NCBI GenBank assembly: GCA_022842165.1
Contig: JALHQC010000006.1
Coordinates: 59,155-123,154, forward strand
Direction: 5' to 3'
DNA: 64,000 nt
Origin: a bacterium
GTDB taxonomy: Bacteria > Pseudomonadota > Alphaproteobacteria > Rhizobiales > Aestuariivirgaceae
A program made the translations under genes and the position numbers. Under the pieces are notes generated by a model. That model had not been told where the DNA came from. It worked only from the letters and a program-made list of their open reading frames with translations, and did not search any database. Positions 26,932 to 35,646 of this stretch are shown here, one piece after another. Numbering within the stretch: the stretch's first letter is position 1; every line of letters starts with the position of its first letter.

Positions 26932-28701
26932 ATGGCCACGACCGAGATGACAGGTGCTGAAATCGTGCTGAAGGCACTGGCGGACCAGGGCGTCGAACAT
27001 GTGTTCGGCTATCCGGGAGGTGCTGTGCTGCCGATCTATGACGAGATCTTCCAGCAGGAGAAGGTGAAGCACATCCTCGTCCGCCACGAGCAGGGCGCCA
27101 CCCACATGGCGGAAGGCTATGCCCGCTCCACCGGCAAATGCGGCGTCGTGCTCGTCACCTCGGGCCCCGGCGCCACCAATGCGGTCACGGGCCTGACCGA
27201 CGCGCTGATGGACTCGATCCCCATGGTCTGCCTCACCGGCCAGGTGCCCACGCATCTGATCGGCAATGACGCGTTCCAGGAATGCGACACGGTCGGCATC
27301 ACCAGGCCCTGCACCAAGCACAATTATCTCGTGAAGGACGTGAACGATCTCGCGCGCATCCTACATGAGGCGTTCTATGTGGCAACCCACGGCCGCCCGG
27401 GCCCGGTCGTGGTCGATATCCCGAAGGACGTGCAGTTCGCCACCGGCCGCTACGTTGGCCCCAAGAACATCGAGCACAAGACCTACCGCCCCAAGGTGAA
27501 GCCGGACCAGAACGCCATCCGCGCGGCGGTGGAGCTCATCGCATCCGCCAAGCGCCCGGTGCTCTATACCGGCGGCGGCGTCATCAATTCCGGCACCACG
27601 GCATCGAAGTTGCTGCGCGAATTCGTGGCGCTCACCAATATCCCGATCACCTCGACGCTGATGGGCCTCGGCGCCTATCCCGCATCCGGCAAGAACTGGC
27701 TCGGCATGCTGGGCATGCACGGCATGTATGAAGCCAACATGGCGATGCATGATTGCGACGTGATGATCAACATCGGCGCCCGCTTCGATGATCGCATCAC
27801 CGGCCGCCTCAACGCCTTCTCGCCGGGTTCGAAGAAGATCCACATCGACATCGATCCGTCCTCCATCAACAAGACGGTGCGCGTCGATATCCCCGTGGTG
27901 GGCGATGTCGCCCACGCGCTGGAAGACATGATCCGTGTCTGGAAGTCGAAGTCGCTGTCACTCGACAAGAAGGCGATGGACGCCTGGTGGAAGCAGATCG
28001 ACGGCTGGCGCGCGCGCGATTGCCTGAAGTACCGCAAGAACGCCGACGTCATCATGCCGCAATATGCGATCGAGCGGCTCTACGAGCTGACGAAGCACAT
28101 GGACACCTACATCACCACCGAAGTGGGCCAGCACCAGATGTGGGCGGCGCAGTTCTACAAGTTCGAGGACCCGAACCGCTGGATGACGTCGGGGGGCTTG
28201 GGCACCATGGGCTATGGGCTTCCCGCGGCCGTGGGTGTGCAGATGGCGCATCCGAAGTCGCTGGTCATCGATATCGCGGGCGATGCCTCGGTGCAGATGA
28301 CGGCGCAGGAAATGTCGACCGCCGTGCAATACCGTTTGCCGGTCAAGATCTTCATCCTCAACAACCAGTACATGGGCATGGTGCGCCAGTGGCAGCAATT
28401 GCTCCACGGCAACCGCCTGTCGGAAAGCTACTCCGAGGCGCTTCCCGATTTCGTGAAGCTGGCGGAGGCCTATGGTTGCGTCGGCATCCGCTGCGACAAG
28501 CCCGCCGATCTCGATGGCAAAATCAAGCAGATGATCGAGACGCCGCATCCCGTCATCTTCGATTGCCGTGTCGCCAGCCTCGCCAACTGCTTCCCGATGA
28601 TCCCTTCGGGCAAGGCGCATAATGAGATGCTGATGGGCGAGGACGTGCCGGACGAGGAAGTCGGCACCGCCATCGACGCCAAGGGCAAGATGCTGGTCTG
28701 A
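26932..28701 (+). CDS. ilvB: Acetolactate synthase large (catalytic) subunit
   Basis: A 589-residue ThDP enzyme for the first common step of valine, leucine and isoleucine synthesis. The catalytic-Glu region VFGYPGGAVLPIYDEI...RHEQGATHMAEGYAR and the ThDP site GDASVQMTAQEMSTAV...NNQYMGMVRQWQ are present. The ATG at 26932 has an AGAGG ribosome site; a TTG 33 nt upstream is rejected. The small subunit is 870 bp downstream, separated by an unknown gene. Confidence 0.95.
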   Translation: MATTEMTGAEIVLKALADQGVEHVFGYPGGAVLPIYDEIFQQEKVKHILVRHEQGATHMAEGYARSTGKCGVVLVTSGPGATNAVTGLTDALMDSIPMVCLTGQVPTHLIGNDAFQECDTVGITRPCTKHNYLVKDVNDLARILHEAFYVATHGRPGPVVVDIPKDVQFATGRYVGPKNIEHKTYRPKVKPDQNAIRAAVELIASAKRPVLYTGGGVINSGTTASKLLREFVALTNIPITSTLMGLGAYPASGKNWLGMLGMHGMYEANMAMHDCDVMINIGARFDDRITGRLNAFSPGSKKIHIDIDPSSINKTVRVDIPVVGDVAHALEDMIRVWKSKSLSLDKKAMDAWWKQIDGWRARDCLKYRKNADVIMPQYAIERLYELTKHMDTYITTEVGQHQMWAAQFYKFEDPNRWMTSGGLGTMGYGLPAAVGVQMAHPKSLVIDIAGDASVQMTAQEMSTAVQYRLPVKIFILNNQYMGMVRQWQQLLHGNRLSESYSEALPDFVKLAEAYGCVGIRCDKPADLDGKIKQMIETPHPVIFDCRVASLANCFPMIPSGKAHNEMLMGEDVPDEEVGTAIDAKGKMLV

Positions 28702-28726
28702 TACGGCAAGCGGAGGAAACCGGACG

Positions 28727-29575
28727 GTGACGAGGGGCGATGACGATGCGGAGTGTGCGGGGCGGCTGGCCTCGGCAATCCGCATGGCGTTGGACGTGCC
28801 CGCCACGGCGCCGCCAGGTTTTTCCGGCGCGTTCGAAGATGCCGCCGAGCTGTTTGGCGACGCGCTGCATTTCGAGGCCGACCCGCGGCTGTTCGCCAGC
28901 AACCTGCTGTTCGAATGCGGCCCGCCCGGGGCGCGGAAGCGTGTCTGCCAGTTCTTCACCGGCTGGGGCGACTGGGAGCAGATCAGTTTCGACTTCCGCA
29001 ACGAAGCCATTTTCCGCGAGGTGGGCGAGGTCGCGGCCCAGGGCGGATGGTCCCGTCAGTTGCCATCGCACCGGAAGTTCCGGGTGCGGATGCGGGATGG
29101 CCGGCCGGTCAGGCGGAACAATGTCGCACTAGATACCGTCGCGAAGATCGACGCCTATTTCGAGAATACGGCATCGCTTCTCGCCAGCATCGCGGCGAAG
29201 GGTGTGGTGCGGCGGCCGGCCTTCACGATCGAGATGGCGGCGGCTTTTGCCGCAAGCGAAATCCGGCCAGTGGCGGCGGAGATTGTCGAACGCGACGTTG
29301 GAGCGGGCATCGGCCCCCGGGGTGAATTGCTTCGCGTCTGCCCCGGCCTGCATCGCACGGCAGCAGCACTTCACCTGGGGGTCGCGTCCATGCCGGTCGA
29401 GCTGCGGATGATCCACATCGCATTCCTGAGGCAGCACGGCGCGGCAGAAGATCCGCTTGCCGCCGTCCGCCGCGTTCTTGCCCATGCGCGCCGCGCCTAT
29501 GCAGCCGCCAGCCGGCCGGGTGCTGATCCCTTCCTCCAACAACAGTCCAGACCGTATCAGGAGACACCGCCATGA
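28727..29575 (+). CDS. Unknown protein between ilvB and ilvH (282 aa)
   Basis: A 282-residue soluble protein, no family recognised. The GTG start has a GCGGAGG site, and the stop overlaps the ilvH ATG (ATGA), so it is a genuine operon member. Visible features: a mixed first half with FFTGWGDWEQISFDFRNEA, a basic segment near residue 120 (RMRDGRPVRRNN), and an Ala-rich helical second half. It has no membrane segment or signal peptide. An effect on acetolactate synthase is possible but purely positional. Confidence 0.75.
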   Translation: MTRGDDDAECAGRLASAIRMALDVPATAPPGFSGAFEDAAELFGDALHFEADPRLFASNLLFECGPPGARKRVCQFFTGWGDWEQISFDFRNEAIFREVGEVAAQGGWSRQLPSHRKFRVRMRDGRPVRRNNVALDTVAKIDAYFENTASLLASIAAKGVVRRPAFTIEMAAAFAASEIRPVAAEIVERDVGAGIGPRGELLRVCPGLHRTAAALHLGVASMPVELRMIHIAFLRQHGAAEDPLAAVRRVLAHARRAYAAASRPGADPFLQQQSRPYQETPP

Positions 29576-30132
29576 ATGTTCTTCAAGCCGCACCCGGCTC
29601 GGCCTATTTTCTCGATCCCTCGAAGCCGGAGATCGAGACGCACACGCTCGCCGTCATCGTCGACAACGAGCCGGGCGTTCTCGCCCGCGTCATCGGCCTG
29701 TTCTCGGGGCGGGGCTACAACATCGACTCGCTTACGGTATCGGAAACCCAGCACGAGAAGCACGTCTCGCGCATCACCATCGTGACGAGCGGCACCGCCG
29801 CGGTGATCGTCCAGATCAAGCATCAGCTCGAGCGCATGGTGCCGGTCCATTCTGTGGCGGACTTGACCGTCCAGGGCCAGGCCATCACCCGTGAACTCGC
29901 CATGGTGAAGGTCGCGGGCACCGGCGAAAAACGCGTCGAGGCGCTCAGGCTGGCGGATGCCTTCCGCGCCCGCGTCATCGATGCCGGAACGACGAGCTTC
30001 ATCTTCGAGATCACGGGGAAAAGCGACAAGGTGGAGCAGTTCATCTCGCTCATGGTGCCGCTCGGCCTCGTCGAAGTCGCCCGCACCGGCGTTGCCGGCA
30101 TCACGCGCGGACCAGAGGGAATGAAGGAGTAA
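29572..30132 (+). CDS. ilvH: Acetolactate synthase small (regulatory) subunit
   Basis: A 186-residue regulatory subunit with an N-terminal ACT domain (TLAVIVDNEPGVLARVIGLFSGRGYNIDSL, about 24-53) that binds valine for feedback inhibition, and a C-terminal ACT-like domain. The start MNVLQAAPG overlaps the stop of the preceding gene. Confidence 0.95.
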   Translation: MNVLQAAPGSAYFLDPSKPEIETHTLAVIVDNEPGVLARVIGLFSGRGYNIDSLTVSETQHEKHVSRITIVTSGTAAVIVQIKHQLERMVPVHSVADLTVQGQAITRELAMVKVAGTGEKRVEALRLADAFRARVIDAGTTSFIFEITGKSDKVEQFISLMVPLGLVEVARTGVAGITRGPEGMKE

Positions 30133-30221
30133 AGCGGACTGGCATTTTTTCAGTGAACCGGACCATTTGTACGGTCCAATTCATTGCTAGGCAGGAGGCT
30201 CGTTCATGGAGTGCCTGAACC

Positions 30222-30962
30222 GTGCCGTGCAAGCTGTCCGTCAATGTCAATGCCATCGCCTATCTCCGCAACCGGCGCGATCTGCCGTGGCCGTCCGTCG
30301 AGGGCTTGAGCCGCATCGCGCTTGATGCAGGTGCTGTCGGGATCACGGTTCACCCGCGCCCTGACGAGAGGCATATCCGGCGCAGCGATGTGACCGAACT
30401 CGGCCACCTGCTGCGGATGGATTATCCGGGCAAGGAGTTCAACATCGAGGGCTATCCGGACGCGCGGTTCCTGGACCTCGTCGAGAAAGAAAAGCCCGAC
30501 CAGGTGACGCTCGTTCCGGATGATCCCAGCCAGGGCACCTCCGACCATGGCTGGGACATTGCCGCGAACCGCGCGCTGCTGACCGAAGTCATCGCGCGTC
30601 TCCACAAGGGCAACATGCGCGTGTCGCTCTTCGTCGATCCCGATCCAGCACTCCCCGCGCTTGCCAGAGAAGTCGGCGCCGACCGCATCGAGATCTACAC
30701 CGGCCCCTATGGCGGGGCGTTTTCTGCCGAAGCCTTCCAGCGCGAATTCGACAAGGTCGTGGCCACGGGTAAAGCGGCGGAGAAGGCCGGCGTCGGCCTC
30801 AATGCCGGGCATGACCTGACGCGGCAAAATCTTCCCGCCCTTGTCAAGGCGATGCCGAACCTGCAGGAAGTGTCGATCGGCCACGCCATCATCGCCGATG
30901 CGCTGACCCTCGGGATGGCGGAAACCGTGAAACAGTTCAGGCAGGCCATTGGCGACTTCTGA
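30222..30962 (+). CDS. pdxJ: Pyridoxine 5'-phosphate synthase
   Basis: A 246-residue PdxJ that joins 1-deoxy-D-xylulose-5-phosphate and 3-amino-2-oxopropyl phosphate to make pyridoxine phosphate. LSVNVNAIAYLRNRR, ITVHPRPDERHI, YTGPYGGAF and GLNAGHDLTRQNL are family motifs. The start is a GTG, since an in-frame TGA lies 6 nt upstream. A strong AGGAGG at 30193-30198 instead fits an out-of-frame ATG at 30206 that opens a 39-codon ORF overlapping the pdxJ start. Confidence 0.93.
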   Translation: MPCKLSVNVNAIAYLRNRRDLPWPSVEGLSRIALDAGAVGITVHPRPDERHIRRSDVTELGHLLRMDYPGKEFNIEGYPDARFLDLVEKEKPDQVTLVPDDPSQGTSDHGWDIAANRALLTEVIARLHKGNMRVSLFVDPDPALPALAREVGADRIEIYTGPYGGAFSAEAFQREFDKVVATGKAAEKAGVGLNAGHDLTRQNLPALVKAMPNLQEVSIGHAIIADALTLGMAETVKQFRQAIGDF

Positions 30963-31578
30963 TCTCCTTCTTCTCCTCTCGATCGGGCTGATCCAGCTTC
31001 TCGCCGTCATCTCGCCGGGGCCATCGTTCCTCATCACGGCGCGCACGGCGGTGGCGCAGTCGCGGGCCGATGGCATCAAGGTGGCTTTCGGCCTTGGCGC
31101 GGGAACGGTTGTCTGGTCGGCCGCTGCACTTCTGGGCCTCAACCTGCTGTTCGCGGCGGTGCCGATGCTGTTCATGGCCATGAAGGCAGGCGGCGCGCTG
31201 TTCCTGCTGTGGATCGCATACCAGATTTTCCGCCACGCCGCCGAACCGCTGAAACTTGAGAACGGCGGCGAGAAACTGGGCAATCCCTTCATGAAGGGAT
31301 TCCTCACCCAGATCGCCAACCCCAAGGTCGCGGTGTTCTTCGGCTCGATCTATTACGCCGTCATGCCGGCGGACGAGCCCCTGAGCATGCGTCTCATCAT
31401 GATCGTCATCTTCACCTTCAACGAGGTGTGGTGGTATTCGGCGGTGTCGCTGTTCTTCGGCTCCGGCCCGGTGCGCGTCTTCTATCTCCGCGCCAAGGCG
31501 TGGATCGACCGGATCACCGGCCTGTTCCTCGGCGCACTGGGCTTGCGGCTGCTGTGGTCGGCGGGCGAGGGGATCTGA
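30949..31578 (+). CDS. LysE family amino-acid exporter
   Basis: A 209-residue LysE/RhtB translocator with five to six membrane segments. SPGPSFLITARTAVAQSRADGIKVAFGLGAG (about 22-52) is the LysE signature. The start is a TTG that overlaps pdxJ by 14 bp; no better start exists before the signature. Substrate not predictable; family members export lysine, homoserine, threonine or similar. Confidence 0.88.
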   Translation: MATSDLLLLLSIGLIQLLAVISPGPSFLITARTAVAQSRADGIKVAFGLGAGTVVWSAAALLGLNLLFAAVPMLFMAMKAGGALFLLWIAYQIFRHAAEPLKLENGGEKLGNPFMKGFLTQIANPKVAVFFGSIYYAVMPADEPLSMRLIMIVIFTFNEVWWYSAVSLFFGSGPVRVFYLRAKAWIDRITGLFLGALGLRLLWSAGEGI

Positions 31579-31601
31579 GGGGTGCTTCCCTCCGCTCTCC
31601 A

Positions 31602-31681
31602 TCACCGGCCTTGAGCCGGTGACCCAGGCTTTCCGTATTCGCGATTGCTGAAAGTCTGGCTGGCCGGGTCAAGCCCGGCCA
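31602..31681. repeat. Pair of REP-like palindromes
   Basis: TCACCGGC-CTTGA-GCCGGTGA (31602-31622) and TGGCCGGG-TCAAG-CCCGGCCA (31661-31681), 8-bp perfect arms and 5-nt loops. They fill the gap between the convergent LysE and SMP-30 genes and may terminate both. Confidence 0.75.
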
Positions 31682-31689
31682 TGGAGAGC

Positions 31690-32616
31690 TTATGCTGACG
31701 GATCGAAGTTCAACCGCAAGCCCGGCCTCGGCCAGGGCATGCTCACCACGCGGCCGGTGCTCGACAGGGTGATGTAGGCCGTCATCAGGTCCTTGCCCCC
31801 AAAGCAGATGTTGGTGCAGATCGGATCGGGCACGGCCACGAACTCGACGAAATTTCCATCGGGCGCCACCACGTTGATGCCGCCGAGCACCAGCGAGGCC
31901 ACACAGATGTTGCCGTCGCGCTCCACCGCCAATGAATCATAGGACGTGTATCCCGGCGGTCCGCTCAGGTGCCGCCCGCCATTCTCGTGCGGCGGCTCTT
32001 GCCGGATCATGCCGGGCGCGAGAATGTCGAAACCCCACAGATGCCCGGTGCGCGTCTCGGCCACATAGACCACCGACTCGTTTGGCGAAAGTCCCACGCC
32101 ATTCGGCATGATCATCGGCTGCACCAACTCGGTAATCATGCTGCCGTCGGTCTTCGCATAGTAGAGCGCGCCCAGGTCGACATCGCGCGCGCGGCGCTTG
32201 CCGTGGTCGGTGAAATAGAAGCCGCCCTGCCGGTCGAAGACGATGTCGTTCGGCCCCTTCAGCGGGTGCCCGCCGCATTCGGTGTAGATCACCTCAACGT
32301 TGCCGGTGTCGATGTTCACGCGTTCAATACGGCCGCCGCTGTAGTCCGCCGCCTGTCCGGAAGGCACCAGCCTGCCGCCCGCAGTGTTCCACGAAAAGCC
32401 GCCGCTGTTGCAGACATAGAGATAACCATCCGGTCCGAAACCCGCGCCATTGGGTCCGCCGCCCGGCGTGGCAAGCGTCGATTTCCGCCCGTCCCTCGCA
32501 ATACGCGTGATGATGCCCTTGGCGATCTCGACAACCAGCATGCCCCCGTCGGGCAGCATGACGGGCCCCTCGGGAAACGCGAGCCCCGATGCGACTTCGG
32601 TGAACTGCGGCGTCAT
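31690..32616 (-). CDS. SMP-30/gluconolactonase-like protein
   Basis: A 308-residue six-bladed beta-propeller of the SMP-30/gluconolactonase/LRE family. The metal-site Glu is in LAFPEGPVMLPDG (about 9-21), with later GPNDIVFDRQGGFYFTD (Asn/Asp ligands). It likely hydrolyses a sugar lactone. It is last in an operon with a cupin and a RidA protein, with 4-bp overlaps throughout. Confidence 0.88.
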   Translation of the reverse strand: MTPQFTEVASGLAFPEGPVMLPDGGMLVVEIAKGIITRIARDGRKSTLATPGGGPNGAGFGPDGYLYVCNSGGFSWNTAGGRLVPSGQAADYSGGRIERVNIDTGNVEVIYTECGGHPLKGPNDIVFDRQGGFYFTDHGKRRARDVDLGALYYAKTDGSMITELVQPMIMPNGVGLSPNESVVYVAETRTGHLWGFDILAPGMIRQEPPHENGGRHLSGPPGYTSYDSLAVERDGNICVASLVLGGINVVAPDGNFVEFVAVPDPICTNICFGGKDLMTAYITLSSTGRVVSMPWPRPGLRLNFDPSA

Positions 32617-33008
32617 GCGTTCTCCGGTGTTACAGGCAGCGCAAGCGGTGCATTGGCGCTGCCGGCCTTCAGTTCAACCGTCGTGAAGCTCAGCATCGTA
32701 TCGCCGATATTTTCCAGATCATGCACCATGCTTTCGCCCGGGCCGAAGCGGTAATGCCGTGTCGTTCCCACGTCGTAACTGGTGTCCACGCTCCGGCCAT
32801 CGGCATAGGTCGAGCGCGAGGTGCCGCCGCTGGTCGCCGTCCAGAAATAATTCAGCACATGCTTGTGAAATCCCACGCGCTCGCCAGGCTTCAACTCGAT
32901 CCGCCAGACGCGGACATCGTCAGTCTCCGACAGCAGGCGCTGGCCCACCATGCCGTTTCCCGCCATTGCGCGTTCGAGTTCCGCCTTTCGTGCGTCATCC
33001 ATGTTCAT
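32613..33008 (-). CDS. Cupin-domain protein, 131 aa
   Basis: A 131-residue protein with a cupin-like barrel: WRIELKPGERVGFHKHVLNYFWT (about 35-57) is motif 1, and MVHDLENIGDTMLSFTTVEL is near motif 2. The metal site would have HKH. The ATG at 33008 overlaps the RidA stop, and its TGA overlaps the SMP-30 ATG. It may be a small-molecule isomerase or dioxygenase; unknown. Confidence 0.72.
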   Translation of the reverse strand: MNMDDARKAELERAMAGNGMVGQRLLSETDDVRVWRIELKPGERVGFHKHVLNYFWTATSGGTSRSTYADGRSVDTSYDVGTTRHYRFGPGESMVHDLENIGDTMLSFTTVELKAGSANAPLALPVTPENA

Positions 33009-33460
33009 ATCTCCGCAAAAAGAACAACCAGCGACGTGCAGTCCAACGGCATCACCGGATTGGTATAGATCATGCGCGTGTGCCGGCCCTTGTCGCCGAA
33101 GGCCGTGTTGATCAGGTCCGACGCGCCGTTGAGGCATTTCGGATGTTCCTTGTAGCTCTCGTCCACCCACATCGTTCCTTCCAGCCTCACGATGCGCTTC
33201 ACCTTCGAGAGTTCACCCACCGCGTTCTTGATCTGCGCAATCGCGTTGAGGCAGGAGAGCTGGCACGATCTGTAGCCGTCCTCGCCTGAAAGCTCGCGTC
33301 CGATGCGGCCGGAATAAGCAAGCCTGCCATCGCGCCAGGGGAGGTTGCCGGAGGTCATCACCACATTGCCGCTGATGGCCCATGGCACGTAGTTCGCCAC
33401 CGCACCCGCCGCCGGCGGCAGCACCAATCCCAGTTTCTCGATCCGCTGTTCTGGCGTCAT
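33005..33460 (-). CDS. RidA/YjgF family protein, 151 aa
   Basis: A 151-residue member of the YjgF/YER057c/UK114 group, which in its archetype deaminates reactive enamine/imine intermediates. The segment GNVVMTSGNLPWRDGRL and the C-terminal TRMIYTNPVMPLDCTSLVVLFAEI fit the longer RidA-like subfamily. I chose the ATG of MTPEQRIEK because GGAGGGG stands 5 nt before it. First gene of the RidA-cupin-SMP-30 operon. Confidence 0.83.
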   Translation of the reverse strand: MTPEQRIEKLGLVLPPAAGAVANYVPWAISGNVVMTSGNLPWRDGRLAYSGRIGRELSGEDGYRSCQLSCLNAIAQIKNAVGELSKVKRIVRLEGTMWVDESYKEHPKCLNGASDLINTAFGDKGRHTRMIYTNPVMPLDCTSLVVLFAEI

Positions 33461-33575
33461 CGGCCCCTCCATTTCCAAAAAGTAATATCATGCCTGCCTT
33501 GAAATGGCAGGGGCCAGCCCTACTTCGAATTTGTCCGGGCCCCTCTGGCGCTGCATCACCAAAGCGCGATGTCGG

Positions 33576-34607
33576 ATGCATGACATGACAGGGGTATCCG
33601 CCGTGGAAGTTCTCTCGGGTTTTCTTGTTGCTGATTGGCTCACCAAGCCTGTCTGGATGTGGCTGGCCTTCATGGCCATTGTCATCACCCTGCTGGTGCT
33701 CGATCTCGGCGTCCTGCACAAGGAACACCGCGAGATCGGCACCCGCGAAAGCCTTGTGCTGTCAGGCGTCTACATCAGCCTTGGCGTCGCTTTCGGTGCC
33801 TGGGTGTGGTGGTATCTCGGTGCCCAGTCCGGCATGGAATATCTGACGGGCTTTGCCGTCGAAAAGGCGCTGGCGATGGACAATGTCTTCGTCATCGCCA
33901 TGATCTTCTCGTTCTTCGCGGTGCCGCGCAAGTATCAGCATCGCGTCCTGTTCTGGGGCATCCTTGGCGTGATCGTGCTGCGCGCCATCATGATCGGGCT
34001 TGGTGCGGCGATCGTCAGCGAATTCTCCTGGGTCATGTATATCTTCGCGCTCTTCCTGATTGCCACCGGCATCAAGATGATCGTGTTCGCCGACAAGCAA
34101 TACGACGTTGCGAAGAATCCGCTGCTCTCCTTCATGCGCCGCCGCTTCAACGTGACGGACGAGCATCACGGCGAAAAACTCTTCGTGAAGAAGTTCCACC
34201 CGAAGACGGGCAAGCCTGCGTGGTTCATGACGCCGCTGTTCCTCGCCCTGATCCTCATCGAGGTGGCGGATGTCATTTTCGCGGTCGATAGCGTGCCGGC
34301 GATCTTCGCCATCACCACGGATCCCTTCATCGTCTACACCTCGAACATCTTCGCGATCCTGGGCCTGCGCGCGCTTTACTTCGCGCTTGCCGCCATGGTC
34401 AGCCGTTTCCACTATCTGAAGCTGGCGCTCGCCGTGGTGCTGATCTTCATCGGCTCGAAAATCTTCCTCGCCGACCTTCTGGGCCTCGACAAGATCCCGC
34501 CCGCCGTCTCGCTCGCCGTCACCTTCGGCATCCTGGCCTCCGGCATCGTCTACTCCTTGTGGAAGACGAGGGGGTCAGTCCGCGCGCGAGGCGCGATCGA
34601 GAGTTGA
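33576..34607 (+). CDS. TerC family membrane protein
   Basis: A 343-residue TerC/Alx-type protein with about eight membrane segments. The paired Asp motif LVLDLGV and the AMDNVFVIAMIFSFF and VADVIFAVDSVPAIFAIT segments (conserved acidic membrane residues) are typical; members have been linked to tellurite resistance and manganese export. The start could also be 33585. Its last 33 bp overlap the convergent aldo/keto reductase gene. Confidence 0.9.
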   Translation: MHDMTGVSAVEVLSGFLVADWLTKPVWMWLAFMAIVITLLVLDLGVLHKEHREIGTRESLVLSGVYISLGVAFGAWVWWYLGAQSGMEYLTGFAVEKALAMDNVFVIAMIFSFFAVPRKYQHRVLFWGILGVIVLRAIMIGLGAAIVSEFSWVMYIFALFLIATGIKMIVFADKQYDVAKNPLLSFMRRRFNVTDEHHGEKLFVKKFHPKTGKPAWFMTPLFLALILIEVADVIFAVDSVPAIFAITTDPFIVYTSNIFAILGLRALYFALAAMVSRFHYLKLALAVVLIFIGSKIFLADLLGLDKIPPAVSLAVTFGILASGIVYSLWKTRGSVRARGAIES

Positions 34608-35519
34608 GACATCCTCGGCCGTCAGCTTCAGCGCCATCGCGGCGGCGAGGTCGTCGAGCTGGGCGATGCTGGTGGCGCTGGCAATCGCCCTGACGCGCGG
34701 CTTGTGCGTAAGCCAGGCCAGCGCCACCTGCGCGCAATTGGCGCCATGCGCTGCGGCCAGGGCATCGAGCGCTGATAGGATGCGAAGCCCTCGCGGGTTC
34801 AGGTATTCCGTGGCGCTGCCGCCGCGCGCCTTGCTCTTCGCGGCATCTTCCGTGCTGCGGTACTTGCCGGTCAGGAAGCCTTCGGCCAGTGCGAAATAGG
34901 CCATGACGCCGAGATCATACCTGCCGCAGACAGCCTTCAGCTCCGTCTCGAACACGGCGCGGTCGGCCAGATTGTAATGCGTCTGCAGCACGGCATAGCG
35001 CGGCAGGTTTTCGCGCTCTGCCGTTTCCATGATGGCGGTGAGGCGTTGGGCCTCATAATTCGATCCGCCGATCGCCTTCACCTTTCCGCTCTCGATCATG
35101 CGCTCGAAGGCGCGCAGTGTTTCCTCAGGCGGCGTCGCCTTGTCGTCGTAATGGAGATAGTAGAGGTCGATGTAGTCAGTGCCCAGCCGCTTAAGAGAGG
35201 CATCCACCGCCTTCGTCAGGTAGACGGCAGTCGCATTGCCGCCCGCCAGTTCGCCCGGTGCGCCGGGGGCACCACCCTTGGTGTGGATATGCACAGCAGT
35301 CCGGTTGCCTCGGGCCTTCATCCAGTTGCCGATGATGGTTTCGGACTCGCCGCCCTTGTTTCCACTCGCCCAGTGCGAATAGACGTCCGCCGTGTCGATG
35401 GCGGTCAGCCCGCGCTCCACGGCGGCATCGAGCAGCCGGTGGGAGGAGGGCTCATCCACATTCCAGCCCAGCACATTGGTGCCGAGGATGATCGATGGCG
35501 TGGCGGGATCGAGGGTCAT
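34575..35519 (-). CDS. Aldo/keto reductase
   Basis: A 314-residue NADPH-dependent reductase with a TIM-barrel fold. The catalytic residues are seen in AIDTADVYSHW (Asp, Tyr) and a His/Lys region HIHTKGG. C-terminal cofactor residues are in VRAIASATSIAQLDDL. Resembles the YghZ/IolS-like class that reduces aldehydes. The ATG at 35519 follows CAGGAG at good distance. Confidence 0.9.
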   Translation of the reverse strand: MTLDPATPSIILGTNVLGWNVDEPSSHRLLDAAVERGLTAIDTADVYSHWASGNKGGESETIIGNWMKARGNRTAVHIHTKGGAPGAPGELAGGNATAVYLTKAVDASLKRLGTDYIDLYYLHYDDKATPPEETLRAFERMIESGKVKAIGGSNYEAQRLTAIMETAERENLPRYAVLQTHYNLADRAVFETELKAVCGRYDLGVMAYFALAEGFLTGKYRSTEDAAKSKARGGSATEYLNPRGLRILSALDALAAAHGANCAQVALAWLTHKPRVRAIASATSIAQLDDLAAAMALKLTAEDVSTLDRASRAD

Positions 35520-35646
35520 GGCGTGCTCCTGGTTCAAGCAGCATCCTAGAGTGACAACCGCGAATCCGGAAAGAGCCTGCCGCGCGGGCCAGCCCTGCGG
35601 CATCGCGTTTACGGCGTGGGAAGGGGCTTCCGCATAAGCTCATCCC

